From CAYQLT01 sp964418425 (GTDB lineage: Bacteria > Bacillota > Limnochordia > Limnochordales > Geochordaceae), in the NCBI GenBank assembly GCA_964418425.1, contig CAYQLT010000033.1:1-26793 (forward strand): a stretch of DNA of 26,793 bases, given 5' to 3'. Positions 8,195 to 16,338 of this stretch are shown one piece after another (position 1 is the stretch's first letter; each line of letters starts with the position of its first letter). The translations under genes were made by a program, and so were the position numbers. The notes beneath the pieces are model-generated. The model saw nothing but the letters and a program-made list of their open reading frames with translations. It searched no databases and was not told where the DNA came from.

Positions 8195-9004
8195 CTACCG
8201 GCGCGGCCTTCCTCCGCCGGCAGGCGCGGAAGGTGCGGGACGCGTGAGTCGGTCAACACGAAGAGATCTCATGTATCCTTCGTTTGTAGGGATGTGGGCG
8301 TTGACTCGCTGCAGCTCGGGCCGCCGGGCGAGCAGAGCCAGGACGGCCTGCACCCCAAAGATTTCATCGGGTCGCCAGAGCTCGTCGTACACCGCTTGGA
8401 GGAAAACGAGATCGGCCGGCTCGTCCAGCGTCCAGCGCAGGTGAGACAGGTCGGGGTCATGGTGAAACTGGCCGATGCGGAACCGCTCCGGATGCTTCCA
8501 AACGTAGGGCGTGACGTGCTCACGCTCCGACGGCAGGCTGGCCGACTTCCAGGCGCGCTCCAATGTCTGGAAGCTGAGCACTTCCACGTCCTGCCCGTCA
8601 GGAAAGGTCCGCTCGACGGTGTTGCTGACGTAGTCATATCGTCCCGCAGCTTCCTGGAAGACTTGCACGGCCTGGCCTACGACGTCAGGGTCGATGAGGG
8701 GGCAGTCGGCGGTAATGCGCACCACGGCTGAGGCGGAGAACCGGCGGGCGGCCTGGTAGTAACGATCCAGTACGTCCTCCTCGCTGCCCCGGTAAACCGG
8801 CACGCCAAGTTCTTCGGCCAGCTTCACCAGGCACTGGTCCTCCTCGAGGGCCGTGGTTGCAAGCACAACGCCGTCGAGTCGCGAACACACCCGCACGCGA
8901 GTCAGCACATGCCACAAAACCGGCCGGCCAGCCAGAGATCGCATGACCTTCCCGGGAAGGCGGGTCGACCCCATTCGAGCCTGGACGATCGCCAGCGTGC
9001 CCAT
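8195..9004 (-). CDS. pseF: SpsF/PseF-like CMP-nonulosonate cytidylyltransferase
   Basis: Cytidylyltransferase of the COG1861/SpsF family, which activates the nine-carbon acid with CTP for transfer. The nucleotide-binding N-terminus reads AIVQARMGSTRLPGKVM (about 5-21). EEDVLDRYYQAA, VRITADCPLIDPDV and DYVSNTVERTFPDGQDVEV follow, then LRWTLDEPADLVF. The 269-aa length is slightly longer than the usual 230-250. ATG 9002-9004 has a GGGGGG run 5 nt upstream. As first gene of the minus-strand block it shares a divergent intergenic region of 283 bp with flagellin 1. It supplies the activation step that the plus-strand pse genes lack. Confidence 0.85.
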   Translation of the reverse strand: MGTLAIVQARMGSTRLPGKVMRSLAGRPVLWHVLTRVRVCSRLDGVVLATTALEEDQCLVKLAEELGVPVYRGSEEDVLDRYYQAARRFSASAVVRITADCPLIDPDVVGQAVQVFQEAAGRYDYVSNTVERTFPDGQDVEVLSFQTLERAWKSASLPSEREHVTPYVWKHPERFRIGQFHHDPDLSHLRWTLDEPADLVFLQAVYDELWRPDEIFGVQAVLALLARRPELQRVNAHIPTNEGYMRSLRVDRLTRPAPSAPAGGGRPRR

Positions 9005-9074
9005 CGCAGCCCCCCCGCGGGCGAGATCCGCCCTCTCCTGTCATCGGCAGCTGACACCGAGGCATGGAGAGCGT

Positions 9075-9102
9075 AAAGATCTCCCCCGACGTTGTCGATG
9101 CA
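9075..9102 (+). promoter_or_regulatory. Putative sigma-28/sigma-D promoter of flagellin 1
   Basis: TAAA (9075-9078), a 16-nt spacer, then GTCGATGC (9095-9102). The known consensus is TAAA, about 15 nt, GCCGATAA, so the -35 is exact and the -10 keeps the core CGAT. It would give a leader of about 180 nt before the ATG at 9288. The same architecture is seen upstream of the other two flagellins. Confidence 0.5.
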
Positions 9103-9235
9103 CTGTCACGAGAAGCCCGCGCCGCGATACGCGGTTGCCTGCGCCGATCCCCGCGGAGGCCGCAGGGGCCGGCCCGGCCGAAGGGAGGGAAGCAAAGGAA
9201 GGCCGCCCCGAAGACGGGTATCAGAACCCGGGGTC

Positions 9236-9254
9236 GGGGGCATGGAGGTCCCCC
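9236..9254 (+). promoter_or_regulatory. Leader hairpin with GGA in the loop, possible CsrA-type site
   Basis: GGGGG (9236-9240) pairs with CCCCC (9250-9254) around the 9-nt loop CATGGAGGT. A second GGA-containing stretch, AGGGAGGAATGGG, is the Shine-Dalgarno region of flagellin 1. In B. subtilis, CsrA represses hag through two GGA sites, one in a hairpin loop and one at the Shine-Dalgarno. The arrangement here resembles that but is inferred only from the sequence. Confidence 0.35.
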
Positions 9255-9287
9255 GAAGGTAACCATTTAGGGAGGAATGGGCACTCT

Positions 9288-12263
9288 ATGAGAATCAACC
9301 ACAACATCGCCGCGCTCAACGCGTGGCGAAGCCTCACGCTCAACGACATGGCCCAGACCAAGTCGTTGGAGCGCCTCTCCACCGGCCTTCGCATCAACCG
9401 TGCGGGCGACGATGCCGCCGGTCTTGCTATCAGTGAGAAGATGCGGGGCCAGATCCGGGGCCTGTTCCAGGCCTCCCGCAACGCCCAGGACGGCATCTCC
9501 ATGTTGCAGACCGCCGAGGGTGCTCTCAACGAAGTCCACAGCATCCTCCAGCGCATGCGGGAGCTGGCCGTCCAGGCGGCAAGCGACGTGGTGACTGCTG
9601 CCGACCGCCAGGAGATCCAGAAAGAGATCGACCAGCTCAAGTCCGAGATCGACCGCATCGCCTCCACCACAGAGTACAACACCAAGAAGCTTCTCAACGG
9701 CAGCGCCGCAGCGCTGGTATCCAGCAGTGACCCCGACACCAAGGTCATCGTTCGTGGCGCACTCTCGTCTGGGATTGGCAACTTCCAACTCACCATCCAG
9801 GCCAAGGCCGGTACCGCCGAGATCCAGCGCAGCGACGTCATGAAGGTCCGCGAAGAAGGCGTCGTCACCCGCATGCAGGTGGACAGTTCCACGGGGGTCA
9901 CCAAGGTCGTCGCGACGGGCTTTGCCGCCGGCGATTGGAACGTCGGGACGAGAGACGCAGAGGTGGATGTGGTAAGCAGCCTGACGGTGAACACCTCCAG
10001 CGGGTTGACCTCCACGACGGTCGACGTAGCAGGTTTTGCCCCGGGCGACTGGGCGGTTGAAACTTTGACGGCCCATACCGCTTGGGCAGGGTTGTCTGCG
10101 GTTGTCGTGGCAGCCCAAGTATACCAGCAGTACGCCGGAGCCGGGTCGGTATTCACAGCTGCAGGGTCACTGGGCATTGACAGTACGGTGGCGTATAACG
10201 CCTCCATCTTGTTTGAAGTCACCCAGCTTGACAGTGCCAACGGGCGCGTGAGAGTCTCAGTCGTCTCGTGGGAGCATGGGGTGACGGATTCGGCCTCGGT
10301 TCGTCAGACAGCGGATATGTGGTTGGCGCTTACCAGCAATAATATTGTGACCGTTGGAAACGTGACCATCAGTACGTTTGATATTCGAAACGCCTTCAGC
10401 GCTTATACTGTGGGTGACCGATGGGTTCTAAACGTCCAGGCGGGCACCGATACTGCAGTGACGGGTCTAAGTGCCTTTGGCGGCTTCGTCGTTAGCGCCT
10501 CAGGACCTAGCTTCTACGACCGGACCGTCTATCTCGCCACGGCCACGTACACTGCCGGGGTCGTCATCCGGGGGTTCTACCTGGGGGATGATGGATCCGT
10601 CTTCAACTCCTCGCTTTCGCTGGGGTTCGCAGCTGCTCCTGCCGCGGAAGCGGATGCACTGACCTTCACCATGGTGGAGTCCAACCTGGCTGGTGCCTCT
10701 GCCTCGGTGGTACAGCAGTTCCAGCAGAACACCGGGGCGGGAGTGGCGGTTCGGTACCTCGGCATTAACAGTGCGAATCAAACAAATGCGTCGATGCTGT
10801 TCACGGTGACAGACGTAGATACCGCAACTAGCCGGGTTCGTGTATCAGTTGTTTCGCACCAGTATGCAGCAGACGGCACGTACAGTCGTCAGACGGCCGA
10901 CCTGTGGCTGAAGATGCAGGACGATAACACCGCGGTAACCATCGGAGCCATCACACTAACCGCGTTTGACATCAACGACAGCTTCAGCGCATTCCGAGTG
11001 AACGACCGGTGGGTTATCAACATCGAGGGCGCGGTGGATTCGGGCGAGGATCGTGTGGTGATCAGCGCCTTCTCCAGCAATTACTACGACAGAACCCTGA
11101 ACTTCAACGCGGGGACGTTGGACAGCACGACCCGCACCATACGGGGATTCTATCTCGGAAGCGACGGCAAGGTATACGACACGTCGTTGCAGATCACGGT
11201 GAATGGGCAGTTGGCTACCGGTAACCCGGCGGCAAGCTTCACCGTCGCAAACGAAGGGGATCTCGCCTCCCGAAGCGTGGCCCTCAAGGACATTGACCGG
11301 TTCTATGATGCATCGGGGAATTTCATCCTGGACTCGCCGCAGACGCTGACGATTGTTCAGGGCGACGGGAAGACAACGTCCATCACCCTTTTCGGAACCG
11401 ACACCATCGGAGACGTTCAGGCGAAGTTGAATGAGGCCATTCGGCTGGGGCTGGGCCAGGGGCAGCTGGTGGACAACGGGCTCGACCGTTTTGCAACGTT
11501 CGTAGCCAACGCCGACGCAACGGGTCCGGAGTCTGTGGCTGGCACCTTCGTGCTGCGCACCGCCCTGGCGGGTAAGGCCGGCGAGCTGAACTTCGTCGGC
11601 TCCGCGGACCTCCTGAACGCGCTAAGCCTGGTCACCGTCGAGGACTCCACCGAGACCACCTACACGATCTCCGTACAGAACCTGGACAGCGGCAAGGCGG
11701 TGGCCACCAACGTCCAGGTGTCCGGCAACTCGCTTATCGGTGTGGTTGACCCCAACATCGATGTCCAGTTCGCTCCGAACTCCGGTATTGCCAGCATCAG
11801 CTTCGACACCAACTCCAAGAAGTGGACGTACGCCAGCGGGACGGATACGACAACGGTGCACCTGGCGCCTAACGCGCAGGAGATCCACATCGGGGCCAAC
11901 GCATCCCAGCGCCTGGATGCCTCCATCGGTCAGATGGACACGCTGGCGCTTGGGGTGTCCAACATCCTGGTGACCAACGGACAACTGGCCAATGAGGCCA
12001 TCCCGGTCATCGACCAGGCCATCGCGAGAGTCTCCGGGCAGCGGTCGGCCATCGGCGCTTTGCAGAACCGCCTGGAGCATACCATCGCGAACCTGGGCGT
12101 GGCGGCCGAGAACCTGACGGCAGCGGAGTCCCGGATCCGGGACGTCGACATGGCCCAGGAGATGATGGAGTTCGTGAAGCTCCAGATCCTGATGCAGGCC
12201 GGCACGGCCATGCTGGCCCAGGCCAACCAGCGGCCGCAGGCAGTACTGCAGTTGCTCGGATAA
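9288..12263 (+). CDS. fliC: Flagellin 1, giant (991 aa) with duplicated variable domain
   Basis: Major filament protein, exported by the flagellar type III system. The conserved N-terminal D0/D1 (about 1-140) starts MRINHNIAALNAWRSL and holds LSTGLRINRAGDDAAGLAISEKMR and RELAVQAASD. The conserved C-terminus (about 890-991) ends with LEHTIANLGVAAENLTAAESRIRD, ILMQAGTAMLAQANQRPQ and VLQLLG. The roughly 750 residues between are Ser/Thr/Val-rich and contain two related units, about 278-462 and 477-654, both with the pattern NAS-LF-VT-D, RVRVSVVS, RQTAD-WL, DRWV-N, YDRT and IRGFYLG-DG. The frame is open upstream of ATG 9288, but that ATG has AGGGAGGA in front and starts the flagellin signature. 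Flagellin 3 has one unit and 750 aa. The adjacent Maf gene and the Ser/Thr content suggest glycosylation. Confidence 0.95.
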   Translation: MRINHNIAALNAWRSLTLNDMAQTKSLERLSTGLRINRAGDDAAGLAISEKMRGQIRGLFQASRNAQDGISMLQTAEGALNEVHSILQRMRELAVQAASDVVTAADRQEIQKEIDQLKSEIDRIASTTEYNTKKLLNGSAAALVSSSDPDTKVIVRGALSSGIGNFQLTIQAKAGTAEIQRSDVMKVREEGVVTRMQVDSSTGVTKVVATGFAAGDWNVGTRDAEVDVVSSLTVNTSSGLTSTTVDVAGFAPGDWAVETLTAHTAWAGLSAVVVAAQVYQQYAGAGSVFTAAGSLGIDSTVAYNASILFEVTQLDSANGRVRVSVVSWEHGVTDSASVRQTADMWLALTSNNIVTVGNVTISTFDIRNAFSAYTVGDRWVLNVQAGTDTAVTGLSAFGGFVVSASGPSFYDRTVYLATATYTAGVVIRGFYLGDDGSVFNSSLSLGFAAAPAAEADALTFTMVESNLAGASASVVQQFQQNTGAGVAVRYLGINSANQTNASMLFTVTDVDTATSRVRVSVVSHQYAADGTYSRQTADLWLKMQDDNTAVTIGAITLTAFDINDSFSAFRVNDRWVINIEGAVDSGEDRVVISAFSSNYYDRTLNFNAGTLDSTTRTIRGFYLGSDGKVYDTSLQITVNGQLATGNPAASFTVANEGDLASRSVALKDIDRFYDASGNFILDSPQTLTIVQGDGKTTSITLFGTDTIGDVQAKLNEAIRLGLGQGQLVDNGLDRFATFVANADATGPESVAGTFVLRTALAGKAGELNFVGSADLLNALSLVTVEDSTETTYTISVQNLDSGKAVATNVQVSGNSLIGVVDPNIDVQFAPNSGIASISFDTNSKKWTYASGTDTTTVHLAPNAQEIHIGANASQRLDASIGQMDTLALGVSNILVTNGQLANEAIPVIDQAIARVSGQRSAIGALQNRLEHTIANLGVAAENLTAAESRIRDVDMAQEMMEFVKLQILMQAGTAMLAQANQRPQAVLQLLG
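10119..10673 (+). repeat. Flagellin 1 internal repeat, unit A
   Basis: Encodes residues about 278-462 of flagellin 1, the first and more diverged copy. It shares with unit B the order QQ-AGAG, YNASILFEVTQLDS, RVRVSVVS, SVRQTADMWL, DRWVLNV, SFYDRT and VIRGFYLGDDGSV. It is clearly related at protein level but is less like flagellin 3 than unit B is. Confidence 0.75.
10716..11249 (+). repeat. Flagellin 1 internal repeat, unit B
   Basis: Encodes residues about 477-654. It is closely matched by the single domain of flagellin 3 (residues about 237-411): FQQNT, NASMLFTVT-VDT, RVRV-VVSH-YA-GGTY-type segments, FRVNDRWVINI, NYYDRTLNF-AG-LDS-TRTIRGFYLGSDG-VYDTSLQ and PAASFTV. Confidence 0.8.
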
Positions 12264-12306
12264 GGGGGCGTTCGCCGGGGCCTGGCTTCGGCCGTGGAGT
12301 AAGGCC

Positions 12307-12381
12307 AGCCGGGCCCGGCTCGGCTCAAGAGGAGGCTTCCGGCGGCCGAACTCCCCTCCAGGAGGGCGAGCCGCCGGAAGC
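12307..12381 (+). terminator. Hairpin cluster between flagellin 1 and maf (possible attenuator)
   Basis: Two structures lie between the flagellin stop and maf. A 14-bp perfect palindrome, AGCCGGGCCCGGCT, is at 12307-12320. A stem of 12 perfect base pairs pairs GCTTCCGGCGGC (12335-12346) with GCCGCCGGAAGC (12370-12381), with an inner CCCTCC/GGAGGG in the loop. No U-run follows, so full intrinsic termination is doubtful. Partial attenuation or RNA stabilisation between a very abundant mRNA and a low-demand enzyme is plausible. Confidence 0.45.
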
Positions 12382-12418
12382 GTTCTGAAAGCACACCGGC
12401 GGGTGAAGGAAGAGAGCC

Positions 12419-14356
12419 GTGGACCTGTTCAGGCGGAACCTCGGCGCGCTGGCAGCGAAGAATCCTGCTTTGGCCCGTAAGGTGGCAGAGGGCGTCGAGA
12501 GCAGCGTGGACGTGCGAGAGGTCCCCATGCGTTCCGGGGCAGGCAGCGGGTTCGAAATCCGGTGGGGGGATCGCAGGGCCCTTTTGTACAGCCTCTACGA
12601 CCCGGACCAAGAGGCGCGCGAGCTGGTGGAGCCGGTGGATTTCTTCCGAGCCCGTATCGTGGTGCTGTTGGGGCTTGGAGGCGGTCACGTACTTCGGGAG
12701 CTGTTGCGGCGCATCCATCCGGTGGGTATGGTGGTAGTCGTCGAAAGCCAGCTCCCAGTGCTGCGGGCGGTGCTTCGGACGCGGCCCCTGTGGGACGAAC
12801 TCGGGGATCGGCGGGTCGTGGTGGTGGACGCATGCGATCCTGACCATCTCCGGGCCGACCTGGAAGATGTCTCCAATGCGCTGATTACCAAGTTGGTCGG
12901 TGTCGACTTCGTGGTGACGCCGGCCTACGCCCGCCTTTGGCCGGAGGAGTGCCGGCGAATCAGGGAGCTCTTTGTGGACGCAGCGGTCACTCAGGCCCGG
13001 GCCATGGGTAACTCCGCTCATGATACCCTGGTGGGAATCGAGCAGATCTCCGAAAACCTGCATTCCATCGCTCGAGCGCCAAGCCTCGGAAAGCTCTTCG
13101 GGAGCCTGTCGGGCGTGCCCGCGATCTGCGTGGCGTCCGGGCCCTCTCTCAGTAAGAACGTCCACCGCCTGAGAGATGCCATGGGGAAGGCGGTCATTTT
13201 CTGCGCCGAGTCTGCAGCGGATCGGTTGCTCGCCGAGGGGATACAACCCGACGTCGTCGGAGTCCTCGAGCGCGGCGAGATGGTTTACAGGGAGTACTTC
13301 AAGGACAAGTCATGGCCTCAGCGCACCGTTCTGGCGGGCCAAAGCGTGATCTGGCCAGAGATATTCGACACGTTTTGTGGCTTGTGGACCGTGGTCTTCA
13401 AGACCAGCACTGTGGTGGAGCGCTGGATTCACAGCGCCGTACCCACTCTGGCCACCGTGGAGCCTGGCAGCTCGGTGGCCAACATGAACTTCGCGCTGGC
13501 CCGGGCGTTGGGCTGTGACCCCATCGTGCTCGTCGGACAAGATCTTGCGTATGCCGACGACGGGAAAAGCCACGCCGAGGGCGTACACGGCTTGGGCGTG
13601 CACTACGCCCGAAAGGGGCTTCATGAGCGGGATCCCGAGGCGGCCACCATTTTGGGCAAGGACGGTCGGATCCTTCGGTCGACCCGGTGGTGGCGCGTCT
13701 TTCACGGTTGGTTCGAGCGGGAGATACCGCGCACCCGAGCCCACGTGATCGATGCGACCGAAGGCGGGGCGCTCATCCGGGGGGCGGAGATCCGGACCTT
13801 AGCTGACGTGGTCGAGCAGTACTGCGTGAACCCGGTGCAGCCGGACCTCTACGAGCGGCTTGCCCGCGAGATACCGACGGACGACGAGGTGTTCGAGCGG
13901 ATCAACAACTTGCGCCGGGTCTTCAACCAGGAGATGGATCGTCTGGAAGAGACCTTGGCGCGGTTGAAGCAGGGGAGGGAAAAACTGGACGAGGTGCGAA
14001 AGGCCATCCGCAAGGGGAAACAGTATGGACGGATCGGCAACACGCAGGCGCTGATCAACGAGCTTGGCGCCCTGGTCCAGAGCCTCCCGTTGCAAAACTT
14101 CCTATTTTACTTCGTCGCGCAGTCTCTTTTCGTCCACCTGGGCCGGCGCACCCAGGCCATGGGCCACATCGATTCATGGGAGACGGCCGAGGCGTGGGAG
14201 CAGATCCACGAGTGGTTCTTCGATAATCTTCAGCAGGTTCACGATCTGATGCGGGTTCTTTTCTTCAAAGGGCTCGCCATCGTGGAGGTGATGGCGGACG
14301 AATGGAAGAAGAACGGGATTCCCAGGCCGTTCCCATTAATGTCGGTCTGCTCCTGA
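12419..14356 (+). CDS. Maf-type motility-associated flagellin glycosyltransferase (DUF115)
   Basis: Motility associated factor, 645 aa, the protein class that transfers CMP-pseudaminic or legionaminic acid to Ser/Thr of flagellin before export. The N-terminal part has VVLLGLGGGHVLRELL (about 81-96). The central MAF_flag10/DUF115 domain has CVASGPSLSKNVHRL (237-251), AVIFCAESAADRLLAEGIQPDVVGVLE (258-284), GSSVANMNFALARALGCDPIVLVGQDLAY (350-378) and HAEG (385-388). A coiled coil at about 489-535 and a helical C-terminus follow. The GTG start has GAAGGAAGAG just upstream. The next gene starts inside its 3' end. With pse genes upstream and flagellin directly before it, the donor is most likely the CMP-sugar made by this locus. 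Confidence 0.9.
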   Translation: MDLFRRNLGALAAKNPALARKVAEGVESSVDVREVPMRSGAGSGFEIRWGDRRALLYSLYDPDQEARELVEPVDFFRARIVVLLGLGGGHVLRELLRRIHPVGMVVVVESQLPVLRAVLRTRPLWDELGDRRVVVVDACDPDHLRADLEDVSNALITKLVGVDFVVTPAYARLWPEECRRIRELFVDAAVTQARAMGNSAHDTLVGIEQISENLHSIARAPSLGKLFGSLSGVPAICVASGPSLSKNVHRLRDAMGKAVIFCAESAADRLLAEGIQPDVVGVLERGEMVYREYFKDKSWPQRTVLAGQSVIWPEIFDTFCGLWTVVFKTSTVVERWIHSAVPTLATVEPGSSVANMNFALARALGCDPIVLVGQDLAYADDGKSHAEGVHGLGVHYARKGLHERDPEAATILGKDGRILRSTRWWRVFHGWFEREIPRTRAHVIDATEGGALIRGAEIRTLADVVEQYCVNPVQPDLYERLAREIPTDDEVFERINNLRRVFNQEMDRLEETLARLKQGREKLDEVRKAIRKGKQYGRIGNTQALINELGALVQSLPLQNFLFYFVAQSLFVHLGRRTQAMGHIDSWETAEAWEQIHEWFFDNLQQVHDLMRVLFFKGLAIVEVMADEWKKNGIPRPFPLMSVCS

Positions 14357-14751
14357 AGACCCTGAAGGAAGGGGACGAGTACCTGCAGGGGGTCGAAGCG
14401 GCTCTGGCTGCGGTCGGGCGAGAGGTGCGCCAGGAACGGTGGAAGACAGCCGGGAACCATCTTGCCGACTTGGCCGACGGGCTTGCTTGGATTACCAAGC
14501 TTTTGGAGGCCGCGCAGCCCTGGGCAGGGGTCGACTACGGGAGCTTTCCCGAAGGAGTCTCGATGGAGGAACGGATGCGCAGGTGGCGCACCGTCTATGA
14601 GGAGATGGTGTCGGCCATCGAGGCAGCGGACTCGGTCATGCTGGGCGACCTGGTGGAGTACGAGCTGCCCAAAGTGATCGAGGGACAGCGAAGCGCCATG
14701 CGAATGCTTTCGGAAGCCGTCTCGAGGCGGTGGGGCGGGGGCGGCGCCTGA
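14302..14751 (+). CDS. Small helical protein of unknown function between maf and fliD
   Basis: A 149-aa, strongly acidic, mostly alpha-helical protein (GLLLKTLKEGDEYLQGVEAAL.., WKTAGNHLADLADGLAWITKLLEAA.., WRTVYEEMVSAIEAADSVMLGDLVEYELPKVIE..). It has no signal peptide or membrane segment and is not a family recognised here. It starts 55 bp inside the end of maf and ends 34 bp before fliD, so it is almost certainly cotranscribed and translationally coupled. Its size and helical make-up would suit a flagellar export chaperone or a Maf partner. That is inference from context only. Confidence 0.7.
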   Translation: MEEERDSQAVPINVGLLLKTLKEGDEYLQGVEAALAAVGREVRQERWKTAGNHLADLADGLAWITKLLEAAQPWAGVDYGSFPEGVSMEERMRRWRTVYEEMVSAIEAADSVMLGDLVEYELPKVIEGQRSAMRMLSEAVSRRWGGGGA

Positions 14752-14785
14752 AAGTGGCGCGCCCGGTCTCGAGGAGGCGGTAGAC

Positions 14786-16294
14786 TTGGCTGTGTTACGT
14801 GTGACGGGCCTTGCGTCGGGAATGGATATCGACGAGATCGTGGGCAAGCTGATGACGGCGGCTCGGGTACCGGTCGACCGCCTCAAACAGGATCGGCAAC
14901 TTTGGGAGTGGCGTAAGGCAGACTACCTTTCCGTCAACCGGCTGCTCAAGGACCTTCGGGACGCCACCGTTGAAATGCGCCTGGAGTCCACCTACCTGGC
15001 GAAGGTAGCCGATTCCAGCGAGACAGATATCGTCACGGCGACTCCGGCAACGGATGCCGCCCTGCAGACGCACACCGTCGAAGTTACGAGGCTTGCGAGT
15101 GGGGTGAACCTGGCCAGCACGTCGGCCATTACGCTTCCAGGAGGGGACAGGTCCAGTCTCTCGTCACAGGTTGGCCTCGATGCAGAGGCGACTTTCACCA
15201 TCAGGCTCCTGGATCCGTCGGATGGTTCGTCGATACGGGCGGCCAGCTTTACAGTCAAGCCCACGGGTACTATTTACGAGGTCGTCAATGCCATCAATAA
15301 CGCACGTCTCGAGATCCGCGCCTCGTACGACGCTGCCCACGACCGTTTTTTCCTGACAAGCGAAAAGACAGGGCGGCCGGCCTACTTCCAGTTTGAGGAT
15401 CCCGATTCCTTCCTGCGTGACAAGTTGAAGCTTCCCTTGGCCAGCGAACTCGAGGTTCTGCAGGGCACGACGGCGTCGGTCAATGTGGACGGTGCGACCG
15501 GCCTGCTCTCGGACACCAACGAAGTGACCGTCAACAACGTTACCTATCACCTCCACCGCGCTTCGCCGGGCACCGAGGTGGCCGTGACGGTCCGGTCCGA
15601 CGTGGACACCGTGGTGAGCAAGATCAAGTCCTACGTGGAGAAGTACAACGAGGTGATTGCGGGCATCCACGCCAAGCTGGATGAGGAGAGGTTTTACGAG
15701 TATCCGCCGCTGACCGATGCCCAAAAAGAAGAAATGACTGAGGAAGAGGTCAGCAAGTGGGAGGAAAAGGCGAAAAGCGGGCTCATCCGGCACGACTGGC
15801 TGGTCACGTCGCAGCTCTCCGCGCTTCGGCAACGCGTTTCAATGCCCGTCAATGACACGGGCTCGTCGTACAGCTCGCTAGCTGCCATCGGCATTACCAC
15901 GGGTAGCTATCAGGAAAAGGGCAAGCTCTACATTGACGAAGCCCAGCTCCGGCGGGCGGTTGCGGCTGACCCGGAGGGCGTGGCGAAACTATTCACCCAG
16001 GAGGGTGCCAGCGAGGGGCGGCTGGGGATCGCGAAGAGGATCGACGACCAGCTTAGTGGAGCCATCTCTGCCATAACCACGCGTGCCGGTGTTACGGAGG
16101 GCATCGATTCGAGCCTGGTCGGACGCATCCTTAACGACCTGGACCGGCGTATCGACGACGCCGAGGAGCGGCTCAAGAAAAAAGAAGAGGAGTACTACCG
16201 TAGATTCGCGCTGATGGAGCAGGTGATTTCGCAGCTCAACGTACAAAGCGCTTGGCTGATGCAGTTTGTCCAGGGGAGTGGAACTTCGTCGTAG
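14786..16294 (+). CDS. fliD: FliD, flagellar filament cap
   Basis: Hook-associated protein 2, the pentameric cap that folds flagellin at the filament tip. It is 502 aa. The FliD N-domain (about 1-110) begins with VTGLASGMDIDEIVGKLMTAARVPVDRLKQ, then WRKADYLSVNRLLKDL. At about 135-215 there is a Flagellin_IN-like segment. The FliD C-domain (about 222-490) shows VSKIKSYVEKYNEVIAGIHAKLDEE, YSSLAAIGITTGSYQEKGKLYIDEAQLRRAVAADPEGVAKLF and a terminal coiled coil RIDDAEERLKKKEEEYYRRF. The TTG start at 14786 is preceded by GAGGAGG with 8 nt spacing; GTG 14792 is the alternative. It is followed by fliS and a fliT-like gene, the usual order. Confidence 0.95.
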   Translation: MAVLRVTGLASGMDIDEIVGKLMTAARVPVDRLKQDRQLWEWRKADYLSVNRLLKDLRDATVEMRLESTYLAKVADSSETDIVTATPATDAALQTHTVEVTRLASGVNLASTSAITLPGGDRSSLSSQVGLDAEATFTIRLLDPSDGSSIRAASFTVKPTGTIYEVVNAINNARLEIRASYDAAHDRFFLTSEKTGRPAYFQFEDPDSFLRDKLKLPLASELEVLQGTTASVNVDGATGLLSDTNEVTVNNVTYHLHRASPGTEVAVTVRSDVDTVVSKIKSYVEKYNEVIAGIHAKLDEERFYEYPPLTDAQKEEMTEEEVSKWEEKAKSGLIRHDWLVTSQLSALRQRVSMPVNDTGSSYSSLAAIGITTGSYQEKGKLYIDEAQLRRAVAADPEGVAKLFTQEGASEGRLGIAKRIDDQLSGAISAITTRAGVTEGIDSSLVGRILNDLDRRIDDAEERLKKKEEEYYRRFALMEQVISQLNVQSAWLMQFVQGSGTSS

Positions 16295-16338
16295 GAGCCA
16301 GGCAGGCGGGATGTCTGGGAGGAAGGCGGCGGATTTTC

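Noticed and set aside
9041..9048. GCCGATGA on the minus strand, a near-perfect sigma-28 -10 box in front of the cytidylyltransferase gene
   Set aside because: No TAAA-like -35 lies 14-16 nt upstream, so a promoter cannot be supported from the sequence alone.
9143..9150. GCCGATCC on the plus strand in the flagellin 1 leader, as an alternative sigma-28 -10
   Set aside because: The matching -35 position reads GCGA or CGAT rather than TAAA; the 9075-9102 pair is better.
9064..9270. A 68-aa open frame before flagellin 1 that begins MESVKISPDVVDALSREAR
   Set aside because: It covers the putative sigma-28 promoter, has a poor Shine-Dalgarno (GAGG one base from the ATG), and its second half is a low-complexity Arg/Pro/Gly run. 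It is more likely a chance frame in a GC-rich leader.
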